This document shows positions 36,385-46,799 of a stretch of 64,000 nt of DNA, piece after piece. Every line of letters starts with the position of its first letter. The stretch's first letter is position 1. The translations under genes and the position numbers were made by a program. Below the pieces are notes generated by a model, which saw nothing but the letters and a program-made list of their open reading frames with translations, ran no database searches and was not told the origin of the DNA. Source of the DNA: Lachnospiraceae bacterium (lineage in GTDB: Bacteria > Bacillota > Clostridia > Lachnospirales > Lachnospiraceae); contig JAETNQ010000010.1 in NCBI GenBank assembly GCA_021772075.1, forward strand, positions 16,144 through 80,143, given 5' to 3'.

Positions 36385-37800
36385 CTAATGTTCATCGTTT
36401 AACTCTGCAAGATATGTCTGGGAATTGCTTGCTTTCAGCGTCCCCGGAAACAGTTCGATTACTTGCGCGTATGTTTCCTTCGCCCTCTCCAGGTTCCCGG
36501 TTTCCTTATAGCAGTTGGCCAGATAAAAAAGCGCGTCCCCGTTCGTCTCATCATACTGGTAAGCCTTTGCCAGCTTCGGCAGGGCTTCCGCAAATTTCCC
36601 GTCCCTGTAAGACTGATACCCTTCGTCATAAGCAGTCTGGGCCAGTTCCGGCCCGATCATGGCAGTCAGGGTATCATACAGCATGATAAAGGATTCCGAT
36701 GCCGTATCCGCCAGTTCGTCCATATTGACCTCGTCCAGATATTCCGATACCTTAAACGCATCTCCCTCGCTGGCAAGATACTCATTCGCCGCCGCGATCA
36801 GCTTGTCAGAAGCCTGTATCGTGCCGTCCGTTCCCTCATAATTCTCCAGCTGTTCCTGCAGCTTTGTATTTTCCTCCGTCAGCCTCTTCACCTGCTGTTC
36901 CATTTCGTCGATAGTCGCCGTCTTGGCATCCGACTGGTCCCCGATCGTCCGCAATTCTTCATCCATAGCCACCTGGGCCATCTGGATCCGTGCCGGAAGA
37001 ATCAGGAACCAGGCCGCCGCCAGCCCGATCACGATCCCGATCGCCATATTGACGAGAACGGAAACTCCCTTTTTTTCCTTTCCATTCACCGGCTGAATGA
37101 TCGTTTCATTGCCGCTCTGGTACTGAATTACATCCTGCGAAATACCTCTCCTCTTCCCGACTCCTTTCGCCTGCCCCTCCTCTGGAGCCAGCATCCTATC
37201 CACTTCTTTCAGATAACGCCTTGTCGTTGTATTATTCGAATCAATCCTGCCGCACTTGTACAGTTCCTTGCGGGCCTTTTCCCATTCCCCTTCTTCGATG
37301 TAAAGCAACGCCAGCAGCTGGTGCGCCCTGACAAATTTCGGGTTCAGGGACAATACCTTCTTCAGCTGTATCACCGCCAGATCCTGGCTGCCCTGACGGC
37401 AGTATGTCAATGCCTGGTTATATTTCTTAATCGTCTGGTTAATAGAATCCAGCCTGGTCTGGTTCGTTTGTATCATATCAATATACATATCCGCTATATT
37501 TTTCTTGGGACGGATATTCTTGCTGATGACCCACTCGCTGAGCGCAGCCACCACTTCCCCCGTTTCAAAATAAACCAGCCCTAACAAATTCCTGGCTTTT
37601 ATATTGTTTTTATTTAATTTCAAACTCTGCCGCAGGCTGTTTATCGCGCCGGTCAGATCCCTGACCTGTGCCTTTTCCAGTCCGTCATTATAGAAACGGT
37701 TGGAAAGATGCATGATTTTTTTATAAATACTTACATCCGCTCCGCAGGAAGTACAGAAATCATGCTCCGATAAATTACGGCCGCAATTATAACATAACAT
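36385..37800 (-). CDS. Zinc-ribbon and TPR-repeat membrane protein
   Basis: 471 residues: N-terminal zinc ribbon (CYNCGRNLSEHDFCTSCG), several TPR repeats (residues 40-200), a single membrane helix near residue 250 (MAIGIVIGLAAAWFLIL), a coiled coil (MEQQVKRLTEENTKLQEQLE), then more TPR repeats to the end (AYQYDETNGDALFYLANCYK). It is probably a scaffold spanning the membrane. It is the last gene after valS, folC and a small ORF. Confidence 0.85.
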   Translation of the reverse strand: MLCYNCGRNLSEHDFCTSCGADVSIYKKIMHLSNRFYNDGLEKAQVRDLTGAINSLRQSLKLNKNNIKARNLLGLVYFETGEVVAALSEWVISKNIRPKKNIADMYIDMIQTNQTRLDSINQTIKKYNQALTYCRQGSQDLAVIQLKKVLSLNPKFVRAHQLLALLYIEEGEWEKARKELYKCGRIDSNNTTTRRYLKEVDRMLAPEEGQAKGVGKRRGISQDVIQYQSGNETIIQPVNGKEKKGVSVLVNMAIGIVIGLAAAWFLILPARIQMAQVAMDEELRTIGDQSDAKTATIDEMEQQVKRLTEENTKLQEQLENYEGTDGTIQASDKLIAAANEYLASEGDAFKVSEYLDEVNMDELADTASESFIMLYDTLTAMIGPELAQTAYDEGYQSYRDGKFAEALPKLAKAYQYDETNGDALFYLANCYKETGNLERAKETYAQVIELFPGTLKASNSQTYLAELNDEH

Positions 37801-37810
37801 GCCGTCCCCC

Positions 37811-38020
37811 CTATTCTTCGAAGGAACCGTTTTCTTCGCGGGCCGCTATCTCATCCTGCCTTACAGGCCGCTCGGAAAATGCCGTATTCCCCATATCCTT
37901 GATCATGCTTACCAATATATCCGCCATATCCGTCAAATCCTGGTTGTAAATCGATTCCTCCGCATCCTCCACTTCCAGGCTGGGATGGAACTTTTTTAAT
38001 TCTTCTTCAAAATTGATCAT
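37811..38020 (-). CDS. Small conserved protein between folC and the TPR gene
   Basis: 69 residues, acidic, predicted helical (NFEEELKKFHPSLEVEDAEE). It overlaps the end of folC by 14 bases and is followed by the TPR gene after 10 bases, so it is surely co-transcribed. No domain is recognised. Confidence 0.65.
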   Translation of the reverse strand: MINFEEELKKFHPSLEVEDAEESIYNQDLTDMADILVSMIKDMGNTAFSERPVRQDEIAAREENGSFEE

Positions 38021-39323
38021 CCGATTTCCTCCTTAACAATGCCTTCACCTCACCTGCCAGATAAAGCGAGCCGACAATATATATGAAATCCTCTTCTTGT
38101 TTTCTTGCCAGCAAACCATAAAATGCCTGCGCCGTATCTTCCGCTATGCCGCACTTCATCCCCTGAAAATGCCGCCCCAGCGTTTCCGCGCCCGCTCCCC
38201 TTATATTATGGATCCCCGCCGCCACGGCCTCGTCAAAAAGCCCGCCGGCGCTTAAAATATTTATCATTCCCCCATAATTTTTATCACCAACGGCAGAAAA
38301 TAACAGATACCTTCTGCCTTTGCATCCATCGGCCTCCACCGACCGGATAAAAGCCTGTATCCCGTCCTCATTATGGGCTCCATCCACATAAACTCCGGGA
38401 AGTATCTCTTCCATCCTCCCTTCCCAAGACATCCTCCGCAGACCTTCCTCGATCCACTCCCGCTTCATCTTCGCGCCATCCGGCAATTCTTCCATGCACC
38501 GGACGGCCAGCGCAGCGTTTTCTGCCTGGTAAAGGGCATCTGTTTCCAGTTTCAGCCTAATATAACCATAATACCGAGAATACATGAAAAAATCAATGCT
38601 TTTCTTTGTTAATTTATTATAAAGGAAATCCCCTTCTTTTATTCCAACCGCTTTATTTCCCAGCGTTTTCGCCCTCTCTTCTATCACAAGGGACGCTTCC
38701 TTTCTTTTATCGCAGAAAACGACGGGAACCCCTGGTTTTAGTATGCCCGCCTTTTCCCCCGCAATCTTCCCGATCGTATCTCCCAGATATTCCATATGAT
38801 CATAACCGATAGAGGTAATCGCCGTAAGAACGGGGCTTTTCACCGCATTGGTGGCATCCAGCCTTCCGCCCATCCCCGTTTCCAGTATCAGATATTCCAC
38901 TCGTTCCTTTCGGAAAATCACCATTCCCATCAAAAATAGCAGCTCGAAAAAAGTAGGATGGTAGTCCGGCTTCCCGGACAGGTCCCGCATCTCTTCCAGC
39001 CGCTCCATCACATAATCGAACCCCCAAACAAACTGCTCCTCCGTAATCAGCCCCCTGTCCGTCCGGAACCGTTCCCTCATTTCCACCAGATGGGGGGATG
39101 TAAACATGCCGACCGCGAAGCCGCCTCTGGCCAGCATGGAACACAAGTAGGCACAAACGGAGCCTTTCCCGTTTGTGCCAGCTACATGGATGATTTTCAT
39201 TCCCTCCTCGGGGGAACCGAGAACCTTTAAAAAAGCCTCGGTATCCTCCACACGGTTCTTCTTCGTGAACTTCGGCAGTTCCAGAATATACCGCTCCGCT
39301 TTCCTGTAAGAATCCGCCGACAT
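38007..39323 (-). CDS. folC: Folylpolyglutamate synthase / dihydrofolate synthase
   Basis: Adds glutamate to folates; 438 residues. P-loop VAGTNGKGSVCAYL, the GRLDATNAV motif, and the C-terminal VDGAHNEDGIQAF. It lies 5 bases after valS, a neighbour arrangement common in Firmicutes. Confidence 0.95.
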   Translation of the reverse strand: MSADSYRKAERYILELPKFTKKNRVEDTEAFLKVLGSPEEGMKIIHVAGTNGKGSVCAYLCSMLARGGFAVGMFTSPHLVEMRERFRTDRGLITEEQFVWGFDYVMERLEEMRDLSGKPDYHPTFFELLFLMGMVIFRKERVEYLILETGMGGRLDATNAVKSPVLTAITSIGYDHMEYLGDTIGKIAGEKAGILKPGVPVVFCDKRKEASLVIEERAKTLGNKAVGIKEGDFLYNKLTKKSIDFFMYSRYYGYIRLKLETDALYQAENAALAVRCMEELPDGAKMKREWIEEGLRRMSWEGRMEEILPGVYVDGAHNEDGIQAFIRSVEADGCKGRRYLLFSAVGDKNYGGMINILSAGGLFDEAVAAGIHNIRGAGAETLGRHFQGMKCGIAEDTAQAFYGLLARKQEEDFIYIVGSLYLAGEVKALLRRKSDDQF

Positions 39324-39328
39324 TCCTT

Positions 39329-41992
39329 CTATCCTTTCAGTTGTTTCAAACGGAGCTTCACTTGTTCCATCATCTGCGTATATTTTTCCAGCTTTTCTTT
39401 TTCTTCCGCGATCTTCGCCTCCGGCGCTTTGGAAAGAAACCTTTCATTATTCAGCATGCCGTTGACGCGCGCCAGTTCCCCCTGCAGACGCTTTTCTTCT
39501 TTTTCCAGCCGCCCGATCTCCTGCCCGATATCCACCAGCTCCGCAAACGGGATATAAAGCGTTGCTCCAGGGACAACCACCGATACCGCGTCGCTTTCGA
39601 TGCCCTGCTTGTCCCTTTGGACAGCCACATCGGAGGCATATGCCAGCGAAGCGAAAAAGAGCCTGCCCTCTTCAAAGGCTCTGCAGACCGTTTCATTTTC
39701 GCTTACTACATATACCTTTGCTTTCCTGCTGTGAGGCACGTTCATCTGCGTCCTTACGTTGCGGATCCCCCGCACCGCTTCCTTGATCGTCTCAATATCC
39801 TTTTCTTCCTTCTCGAAGTTCCATTCCTCTTTATATTCCGGCCATGGAGAAATCATGATAGATTCTTCCTCCGGCTGAAGGGAGCAGAAAATTTCTTCCG
39901 TAATAAACGGCATATAAGGATGCAGCAGCTTCAATGCCCCGCTCAGCACCGTTTTCAATGTCCAAAGCGCCGCGTCCTGGCTCTCCTTGTCGTCGGAATT
40001 ATAGAGCCTCGGCTTCACCATCTCGATATACCAGTCACAGAATTCATCCCAGATAAAGTCATATACTTTCTGCACCGCAATGCCAAGCTCATAATTCTCC
40101 ATATTGTCGGTGGCTTCTTTTACCAGCCGGTTCAACCTGGACAAGATCCATTGATCTGCCGGTTCCAACATATCCAGCGCGACGCCTTCCGTATCTTTTC
40201 CTTCCATATTCATCATAATGAAACGGGAAGCATTCCATACCTTATTGGCAAAATTCCGGCTGGCTTCCACCCTTTCATAATAGAAACGCATATCGTTGCC
40301 CGGCGCGTTGCCCGTAATCAGCGTCAGCCGCAGGGCGTCCGCCCCATATTGGTCGATAATCTCCAAAGGATCGATGCCGTTGCCAAGGGATTTGCTCATC
40401 TTCCGCCCCCGGGAATCCCGGATCAGCCCATGGAACAGCACGGTATGGAAAGGTTTTTCCCCCATCTGCTCGTAACCTGAGAAAATCATGCGGATGACCC
40501 AGAAGAAAATAATATCATATCCTGTCACCAGCACGTCCGTCGGATAAAAATAATCCAGTTCTTCCGTCTTTTCCGGCCATCCTAAGGTAGAGAAAGGCCA
40601 CAACGCGGAGGAAAACCATGTGTCCAGCGTATCCGGATCCTGCGTGAATGTTTTGCCGCCGCACTTCGGGCATACAGCCGGCATCCCAGGAGATACCACG
40701 GTTTCCCCGCATTTGTCGCAGTAATACGCCGGAATCCTGTGTCCCCACCAGAGCTGGCGGCTGATGCACCAGTCGCGGATATTGTCGGTCCAGTTAAAAT
40801 AGGTTTTTTCCATCCGCTCCGGCACAAGCCGGATCTCCCCTTCTTTTACCGCTTTTATAGCCGGTTGGATCAGTTCCTGCATTTTCACGAACCACTGCTT
40901 TTTGATCAGCGGTTCGATCGTCGTCTTGCAGCGGTCGTGGGTCCCTACATTATGGGAATAGTCTTCTATTTTTACGAGCAGCCCCATTTCCTCCAGTTCC
41001 TTTACGATGGCCGCCCGCGCCTCATAACGGTCCATTCCTTGGAACTTTCCGCCGTTCTCGTTGATAGTGGCATCGTCGTTCATAATATTGATTTCAGGCA
41101 GACCGTGCCGCTTGCCTACTTCAAAATCGTTAGGGTCATGGGCAGGCGTGATTTTTACCACGCCGGTTCCGAATTCCATATCCACATAGGGATCCGCCAC
41201 GATGGGAATCTCTCTGTTTACAAAGGGAAGCAGCACCTTTCTTCCTATGAGATGCTTATATCTCTCGTCCTCCGGGTTCACCGCTACCGCCGTATCCCCC
41301 AGCATCGTTTCCGGCCTGGTGGTAGCAAATTCCAGGAATTCCGTATTGTCCGTCTGTCCGTTCCCATCGGAAAGCGGATATTTGATATGCCAGAAATGCC
41401 CTGCCTGTTCTTCGTATTCCACCTCCGCGTCGGAAATCGAAGTATTGCATACCGGACACCAGTTAATGATCCGGCTGCCTTTATAAATCCATCCCTTTTC
41501 ATGCATCTTGCAGAACACTTCCGTGACCGCCTTGTTGCAGCCTTCGTCCATGGTAAAGCGCTCTCTGTCCCAATCGCAGGAGGAACCCAGCTTCTTCAGC
41601 TGGCTGATGATCCTGCCCCCGTACTCTTTTTTCCACTCCCAGGCCCTTTCCAAGAATCCCTCCCTGCCCAGGTCTTCCTTGTCGATGCCTTCTTCCTTCA
41701 GCTTTTCGATAATCTTGACCTCCGTAGCGATGGAGGCATGGTCCGTCCCCGGCTGCCAGAGGGCGTTATATCCCTGCATCCGCTTAAACCGGATCAGAAT
41801 ATCCTGCATCGTATTATCCAAGGCATGTCCCATATGAAGCTGCCCGGTAATATTCGGAGGCGGGATCACAATCGTAAACGGTTTCCTGCTCCTGTCCACT
41901 TCCGCATGGAAATACTTCTTTTCCATCCATTTTTCATACAGCTTGTCCTCGATCCCTTTCGGATCATAAGTTTTTGCCAATTCCTTTGCCAT
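39329..41992 (-). CDS. valS: Valyl-tRNA synthetase
   Basis: Charges tRNA-Val; 887 residues, normal. The class-I motifs are [16 protein letters not shown] (HIGH) and KMSKSLGNG (KMSKS). A C-terminal coiled coil ([20 protein letters not shown]) binds tRNA. Expression is controlled by the T-box leader just upstream. Confidence 0.97.
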   Translation of the reverse strand: MAKELAKTYDPKGIEDKLYEKWMEKKYFHAEVDRSRKPFTIVIPPPNITGQLHMGHALDNTMQDILIRFKRMQGYNALWQPGTDHASIATEVKIIEKLKEEGIDKEDLGREGFLERAWEWKKEYGGRIISQLKKLGSSCDWDRERFTMDEGCNKAVTEVFCKMHEKGWIYKGSRIINWCPVCNTSISDAEVEYEEQAGHFWHIKYPLSDGNGQTDNTEFLEFATTRPETMLGDTAVAVNPEDERYKHLIGRKVLLPFVNREIPIVADPYVDMEFGTGVVKITPAHDPNDFEVGKRHGLPEINIMNDDATINENGGKFQGMDRYEARAAIVKELEEMGLLVKIEDYSHNVGTHDRCKTTIEPLIKKQWFVKMQELIQPAIKAVKEGEIRLVPERMEKTYFNWTDNIRDWCISRQLWWGHRIPAYYCDKCGETVVSPGMPAVCPKCGGKTFTQDPDTLDTWFSSALWPFSTLGWPEKTEELDYFYPTDVLVTGYDIIFFWVIRMIFSGYEQMGEKPFHTVLFHGLIRDSRGRKMSKSLGNGIDPLEIIDQYGADALRLTLITGNAPGNDMRFYYERVEASRNFANKVWNASRFIMMNMEGKDTEGVALDMLEPADQWILSRLNRLVKEATDNMENYELGIAVQKVYDFIWDEFCDWYIEMVKPRLYNSDDKESQDAALWTLKTVLSGALKLLHPYMPFITEEIFCSLQPEEESIMISPWPEYKEEWNFEKEEKDIETIKEAVRGIRNVRTQMNVPHSRKAKVYVVSENETVCRAFEEGRLFFASLAYASDVAVQRDKQGIESDAVSVVVPGATLYIPFAELVDIGQEIGRLEKEEKRLQGELARVNGMLNNERFLSKAPEAKIAEEKEKLEKYTQMMEQVKLRLKQLKG

Positions 41993-42009
41993 AGTTTACC
42001 TCTTTTCTA

Positions 42010-42298
42010 TGCGGGCCTGCGCATAAAAATCGCCCTCTGCCGACATCCGTCAGCAAAGGGCGTTTATTTCATCACGCGGTACCACCTTCATTTTTACTCA
42101 CCGGTCCTGTCAGACCTTATCCTGTAACGGGGATAAATCGTGGAAACTTACTTTTTGGCATTCCCTTTCAGCCTCCCGGTTCCAAAGCTACCTTCCGCAT
42201 GCCTTTCTTCAAACGGTCTTTCAGCCGGCGAACCATTCTCTCTTTTAAGGGGCTGTGCGTACTCCTCTTTTTCATTACCTTTTCTCGTATGGATACTT
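42010..42298 (-). promoter_or_regulatory. T-box leader of valS
   Basis: The T-box sequence GAAGGTGGTACCGCG occurs on the minus strand at 42074-42088, followed by a terminator (GCCCTTTGCTGAC / GTCGGCAGAGGGC, 42037-42062) and a T run. Upstream lies stem I with the AGAGGAGTACG (AGTA) bulge. GAAGGTAGC contains a GTA valine codon in a position that could be the specifier. Uncharged tRNA-Val would allow read-through. Confidence 0.9.
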
Positions 42299-42304
42299 AT
42301 GGTT

Positions 42305-42334
42305 AATATAAGCCCTGGAACGGAGATTTGTCAA
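42305..42334 (-). promoter_or_regulatory. valS operon promoter
   Basis: TTGACA (42329-42334) and TATATT (42305-42310) with an 18-base spacer, placing the start of the T-box RNA near 42298. Confidence 0.7.
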
Positions 42335-42468
42335 GATAATTTTGTTTCCATGCACGGAAATCGTCATCGATTGGCTGTAAATCTTCCTGATATTTCTGTT
42401 CCATTCGCCGTATAAATGCCTTATAATAAAACCAGCGGACAATCAAAAACAAAAGGAGGATCCGACCG

Positions 42469-43290
42469 ATGATTGAAAAAGCATATTCCACGCCGGATGG
42501 GAATATCCGCTATTGGGTCAGCCAGTTCCATATCCAAAAGCCCTGGCTTGTCTTTTTGCCCGGCCTCACGGCAGACCATCATCTTTTTGACAGGCAAATC
42601 GCATTTTTTGAAAACAAATTCTGCTGCTTTGTCTGGGATGCCCCGGCGCACGGCCTGTCACGCCCTTTTAGCCTGACATTCTCCCTGGCGGACACAGCCC
42701 GATATTTACAATGTATTTTTGAAAAGGAAACGATCCATATGCCCATACTCATAGGCCAGTCCATGGGAGGATACATCGCACAGATGTATATGGATCTTTA
42801 TCCCGGCTCCGTATCCGGCTTTCTATCCATAGATTCCTGCCCGCTCCAGCGCCGGTATTTTTCCGGATGGGAACTGGCGCTGCTTAAGCACGCCGAATGG
42901 ATGTATTTGGGCATTCCATGGAAAATGCTGGTCCGATGGGGAGTCAACGGGACTTCCGTGACCGAATACGGCCGCGCGCTGATGAAACAAACGATGGAAT
43001 CCTATGAACGCAAGGAATATTGCGCGCTTGCCGGCCACGGCTACCGCATCGTTGCCAAAGCCATAGAATCAGGCCGGGATTTTATCATTACATGCCCTGT
43101 CCTGCTGCTTTGCGGCGAGAAAGATGCCGCCGGCTCCGCCAAATCCTATAACAGAAAATGGAACCAAAAGGAAGGGTATCCGATCGTCTGGCTGGCAAAC
43201 GCCGGCCATAACTCCAATACCGATGTTCCCGACGAAGTCAACCGGCACATTCTCGCATTTATTGACTCCATCGGTCCAATAAAAAGATAA
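42469..43290 (+). CDS. Alpha/beta hydrolase
   Basis: 273 residues. Nucleophile elbow in LIGQSMGGYIA, acid-loop region CGEKDAAG, and catalytic His in NAGHNSNTD. The substrate is not predictable. ATG 42469 follows AAAGGAGG by 9 bases. TATAAT at 42422 with a poor -35 17 bases upstream may be its promoter. It is followed after 24 bases by a GDSL esterase, so the two may be an operon. Confidence 0.9.
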   Translation: MIEKAYSTPDGNIRYWVSQFHIQKPWLVFLPGLTADHHLFDRQIAFFENKFCCFVWDAPAHGLSRPFSLTFSLADTARYLQCIFEKETIHMPILIGQSMGGYIAQMYMDLYPGSVSGFLSIDSCPLQRRYFSGWELALLKHAEWMYLGIPWKMLVRWGVNGTSVTEYGRALMKQTMESYERKEYCALAGHGYRIVAKAIESGRDFIITCPVLLLCGEKDAAGSAKSYNRKWNQKEGYPIVWLANAGHNSNTDVPDEVNRHILAFIDSIGPIKR

Positions 43291-43314
43291 CAAAAAAGAA
43301 AGGATCATCTATTT

Positions 43315-43971
43315 ATGAAAAAAACAATTATATGTTTCGGAGACTCTAATACCCACGGCTACTGCTCGGAAACAGGCGGCAGGTTCGACGATACGAAAAG
43401 ATATCCCTGCCTTCTGGAAAAATACCTCGGCGACGGGTATATCGTCCGTGAAGAAGGCTTAAGCGGCCGGACCACGGTTTTTGAAGACCCCTTGTTCGAA
43501 GGGCTGTGCGGCCTGTCCGCCATCTTCGGCTGCCTGATGAGCCACGAACCTGTGGACTTATTGATCATTATGCTTGGTACCAACGACACCAAAGAAAGAT
43601 TTGGATGCAATGCGGAAAACATTGCAAAAGGTTTGGAGCGGCTGGCCAAAAAAGCCCAGTCCGTTACCGATGCATGGGCAAATGGCCGCCCTAATATTCT
43701 TCTGGTCGCCCCCGCTCCTATCGAGGACGGTTATGCATCCACTTTTGTATTAAACGAAATGGGGAAAGGATGCGCAGAAAAATCAAGAGAACTGGCCTTC
43801 TATTATGAAAGAACCGCCAAGCTGACCGGCTGCCACTTTTTTGACGCAGGAAAAATCCCCGGCATCTGCATGCATCCCAATGATTATATGCATCTTACTG
43901 AAGAAAGCCATGATTTACTGGCAAAGGCTTTGGCCGAACTTGTTCCGTCCCTGGTTCAGGATCAGGCATAG
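43315..43971 (+). CDS. SGNH/GDSL esterase
   Basis: 218 residues without a signal peptide, so cytosolic. Blocks: CFGDSNTHGY (nucleophile Ser), EGLSGRTT, IIMLGTNDTK, and the C-terminal NDYMHLTEESH with the catalytic Asp and His. It resembles arylesterase-like or acyl-carbohydrate esterases. ATG 43315 follows AAAGGA. Confidence 0.92.
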   Translation: MKKTIICFGDSNTHGYCSETGGRFDDTKRYPCLLEKYLGDGYIVREEGLSGRTTVFEDPLFEGLCGLSAIFGCLMSHEPVDLLIIMLGTNDTKERFGCNAENIAKGLERLAKKAQSVTDAWANGRPNILLVAPAPIEDGYASTFVLNEMGKGCAEKSRELAFYYERTAKLTGCHFFDAGKIPGICMHPNDYMHLTEESHDLLAKALAELVPSLVQDQA

Positions 43972-44109
43972 CATTATTTTTTCTTCTCCTCGCAGACTGG
44001 CATGGTTCAAAAAACCCAAAATGGTTCTTTTATCTATGCCAATCTGATGTATAATAAATTGCATCAGAAAAGTTAAATCATCTATGAAAAACATCGAGGA
44101 GAAATTGAT

Positions 44110-44700
44110 ATGAAAAATGAAAACATACAAAAAGTTATTTTTACAGGGGTAATGGCCGCTCTTTCCTATGTAGTGTTTACCTTCCTCCAAATCAAAATCA
44201 CCCTTCCCGGCGGGGATGCCACTTCCATCCATCTCGGAAATGCCGTCTGCGTGCTGGGAGCCCTGCTTCTTGGCGGAGCATATGGGGGATTAGGCGGAGC
44301 GATCGGCATGACGATCGGCGACCTTCTCGATCCTGTTTACGTCGTTTATGCCCCCAAAACCTTTCTTCTGAAACTGTGCATCGGCCTGATCGCCGGCCTG
44401 ATCGCCCATCGGCTGGGACATATCACCACGGAAACGGACAACCGGAAAGTATGGAAGTGGACAGTTGCCGCCGCTGTCGGCGGGCTGTTGTTTAACGTCA
44501 TCTTCGATCCGCTTATCGGATATTTCTATAAGCTGGTCATCCTCGGCAAACCGGCCGCAGAGCTTACCCTTGCGTGGAACATCGCTTCCACCTCCATTAA
44601 CGCCGTGACTTCCGCCATCGCGTCCGTCGCTATTTACATGGCTCTCCGTCCCGCATTGAAAAAGTCAGGGCTGTTTTTCACCATCGGGGAAAGCCATTAA
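44110..44700 (+). CDS. ECF transporter substrate-binding (S) component
   Basis: 196 residues with about six helices. Family segments are HLGNAVCVLGALLLGGAYGG and GMTIGDLLDPVYVVYAPKT. S-components bind a vitamin or metal ligand and share a common EcfAA'T module that is encoded elsewhere. No riboswitch was recognised in the 138 bases upstream, so the ligand is open. ATG 44110 follows GAGGAG. Confidence 0.88.
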   Translation: MKNENIQKVIFTGVMAALSYVVFTFLQIKITLPGGDATSIHLGNAVCVLGALLLGGAYGGLGGAIGMTIGDLLDPVYVVYAPKTFLLKLCIGLIAGLIAHRLGHITTETDNRKVWKWTVAAAVGGLLFNVIFDPLIGYFYKLVILGKPAAELTLAWNIASTSINAVTSAIASVAIYMALRPALKKSGLFFTIGESH

Positions 44701-45344
44701 ATTGCCGTGCAGATCCTCAGCAGGTCCCCCAGTCTCTCCAGCCGGTAATCCGCCTTTCCGCAGGCTGCCGCCCCGCCGATCGCCGCAGTCTTCATTCCCC
44801 CGGCGATTCCGGCCTCAATCCCTGCTTCCGCGTCTTCTACCACCAGACAGTCCCCCGGTCTGACGCCCAGCAGCGCCGCCCCTTTTAAAAACACCTCCGG
44901 GTCAGGTTTAAACCTCTGAATTTGGTTCCCGTCCACGATCCGGTCAAAGGCATCCTTTAGCCCGGTTCTCTCCAATATGAACCCCGCATTCCTGCTCGAC
45001 GACCCCAGACAGATCCCATATCCTCTCCTGCGTATTTCTGCCAGGGTATTCCGTGCCTCCCCTGTCACGTCATCCGGCGTCATCGAGGCGAGCAGCCTGC
45101 GGTAAATTTCATTTTTCCGCTCCGCCATCTTCTCCTTTTCCTCCCGGGAAAACGGCCCTCTTCCGCTGTATTCCAGTAAAATTTCCAGACTTTCCATCCT
45201 GCCGATGCCCCGCAGCCGGTTGTTGGCCTCCTCGTCAAAAGGAATCCCCAGCCCTTCCGCTATCTTTTTCCACGCCTGGTAGTGGAATCGGTCGGTACAT
45301 ACAATCACTCCGTCCAAATCAAAAATTACCGCCTTGAAGCCCAT
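44697..45344 (-). CDS. pgmB: Beta-phosphoglucomutase-like HAD hydrolase
   Basis: 215 residues. HAD motif I is IFDLDGVIVCTD (both Asp present), the cap contains RLRGIGRMESLEI typical of beta-phosphoglucomutase, motif III is QRFKPDPEVFL and motif IV VVEDAEAGIEA. It probably isomerises beta-glucose-1-phosphate or acts on a similar sugar phosphate. It converges with the ECF gene (4-base overlap). Confidence 0.88.
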   Translation of the reverse strand: MGFKAVIFDLDGVIVCTDRFHYQAWKKIAEGLGIPFDEEANNRLRGIGRMESLEILLEYSGRGPFSREEKEKMAERKNEIYRRLLASMTPDDVTGEARNTLAEIRRRGYGICLGSSSRNAGFILERTGLKDAFDRIVDGNQIQRFKPDPEVFLKGAALLGVRPGDCLVVEDAEAGIEAGIAGGMKTAAIGGAAACGKADYRLERLGDLLRICTAI

Positions 45345-45484
45345 TTTTTCCTACTCCTTCCTTACGGCGGCCCCTTTTCCCTGTCCCATTATCTTATCTT
45401 GTTTTTATGTCCCATATAACAGAACCCATAGCGCATACACATGAAAAGCCGTCAAAATACAACAAAACTATGTATTACAAGGTC

Positions 45485-45509
45485 TGAAAACACTTCTGCC
45501 GTTTTCAGA
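45485..45509 (-). terminator. Hairpin after the ROK gene
   Basis: CTGAAAAC and GTTTTCAG arms (8 bp) with a 9-base loop, directly after the ROK stop. There is only a weak T stretch, so termination is likely but not certain. Confidence 0.5.
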
Positions 45510-45513
45510 GCCA

Positions 45514-46683
45514 TCACAACTGTTCCAAATGAAACCCTTCCAATGTATCGTTCAAAAAGCTGGATACAATCATAAGCGCCGCGCCCTCTGCCATAGGGCT
45601 GTCCGCTTCCGTATCCGCCCATATATCCATGCAGTCCTCCTCCAATGCCGGATAAGCCGCTACCATTCTTTTCAATTCATCGATTCTGGGCGCGAGATAA
45701 GGGGCTAATTTTCCGCCTATAATAATTTCCATATCAAAACTTAACCGTATATTGGCCAATGCCTGGGCAAAACGCTCCAAATATTCCTTCCAGCGCAGCG
45801 CGCATCCGGCATCCCCTTGATCCAGCTTTTTAAAAAAACCTTCCAAATCCGGATCCTCTTCGCCTGTCAGGCAAGTCAGCGCGCCATAGGCCGACCAGCA
45901 TCCCCTGCCGCCGCAAAAGCACTTCCTTCCCTCCGGGTTTAGCACCATATGCCCGAAAGCGCCCGGTTTATTATAACGCCCTCTGTATATTTCATTATTT
46001 AAAATCACCGAACCGGCAACCCCGTTATTGGTCACAATCACATATACCGCATCCTTCAACCCCCGGCTGCGCCATACCGTCCCGAAACCTGCCGCATTCG
46101 CCCCGTATTCCACATAGACGGGGTAATCAAAATTTTTCTGTATATGATCCAGCGGAAAATTCTTCAGCCCCAGCACGGTAGACCGCGAAACGATATTGCC
46201 CGTTGGCGAAATTTCCCCGGGGAAAGCGATTCCCACTCCCAGTATGCGTTCCGCCCTTGTACCGGAACCGACACACTCTTTCACGATGTTATTTACCTGT
46301 CTCCAATAAGCATCGCTGTCCTCAAAGACAAGTCGGCGTACAGTCCCGGCCTCTGTCTTCCCTTTCAAGTCCAGCACTTGGACATCCACATGATGCCGCC
46401 GTATTTCCACTCCTACCGCAAAGAATGAACGGTAGCAGAATTCAATCGGCCTCGGCTTGCGCCCGCCCGAGGAGGGAATCTCCTCCCCCTCCCGCAGCAA
46501 TTCCGCCTCCTTAAAAAACTGCAAAATCTGTGTTACGGTAGGCCCGCTCAGGTTCAGCCTGTTTTTAATTTCCAGCTGGGTCATGCTCCCTTCCCGAAAC
46601 AGGAGCCGCAGAACCCTTCCACGGTTAATGATGCGTACCGACGCATTGCTGAATGTTTGTTGCTCCTTGAATTCCGCTTCCAT
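45514..46683 (-). CDS. ROK-family transcriptional repressor
   Basis: 389 residues: N-terminal winged helix (GSMTQLEIKNRLNLSGPTVT), then a ROK sugar-sensing domain with the zinc motif CFCGGRGCW. The usual DxGxT phosphate loop is degraded, as in regulators rather than kinases. ATG 46683 has GGAAGGA 10 bases upstream; a longer frame to 46830 crosses a palindrome and the previous gene. It probably controls the GH3/ABC sugar genes upstream. Confidence 0.88.
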   Translation of the reverse strand: MEAEFKEQQTFSNASVRIINRGRVLRLLFREGSMTQLEIKNRLNLSGPTVTQILQFFKEAELLREGEEIPSSGGRKPRPIEFCYRSFFAVGVEIRRHHVDVQVLDLKGKTEAGTVRRLVFEDSDAYWRQVNNIVKECVGSGTRAERILGVGIAFPGEISPTGNIVSRSTVLGLKNFPLDHIQKNFDYPVYVEYGANAAGFGTVWRSRGLKDAVYVIVTNNGVAGSVILNNEIYRGRYNKPGAFGHMVLNPEGRKCFCGGRGCWSAYGALTCLTGEEDPDLEGFFKKLDQGDAGCALRWKEYLERFAQALANIRLSFDMEIIIGGKLAPYLAPRIDELKRMVAAYPALEEDCMDIWADTEADSPMAEGAALMIVSSFLNDTLEGFHLEQL

Positions 46684-46710
46684 ATTCTCGTATTCCTTCC
46701 GCCTTTTATT

Positions 46711-46761
46711 GTGCGAGAAGACTTGCGAAGCAGCCATTGCTGCGAGCAGTTCTTCTCGCAC
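46711..46761. promoter_or_regulatory. 51-bp inverted repeat before the ROK gene, candidate operator
   Basis: Arms GTGCGAGAAGA and TTCTTCTCGCAC enclose a second palindromic stretch, GCAGC-CATT-GCTGC. It lies 28 bases upstream of the ROK start. It could be the repressor's operator or an mRNA hairpin. Confidence 0.55.
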
Positions 46762-46799
46762 TAAGAATAACATTTTTCCGCTTTCTTGTATAGATTCTT

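Noticed and set aside
42303..42491. 62-residue minus-strand frame with a hydrophobic start
   Set aside because: It overlaps the start of the hydrolase gene, has no ribosome site, and contains the valS promoter in its last codons.
43972..44109. Riboswitch upstream of the ECF S-component
   Set aside because: No known vitamin riboswitch core or terminator pair could be recognised in these 138 bases.
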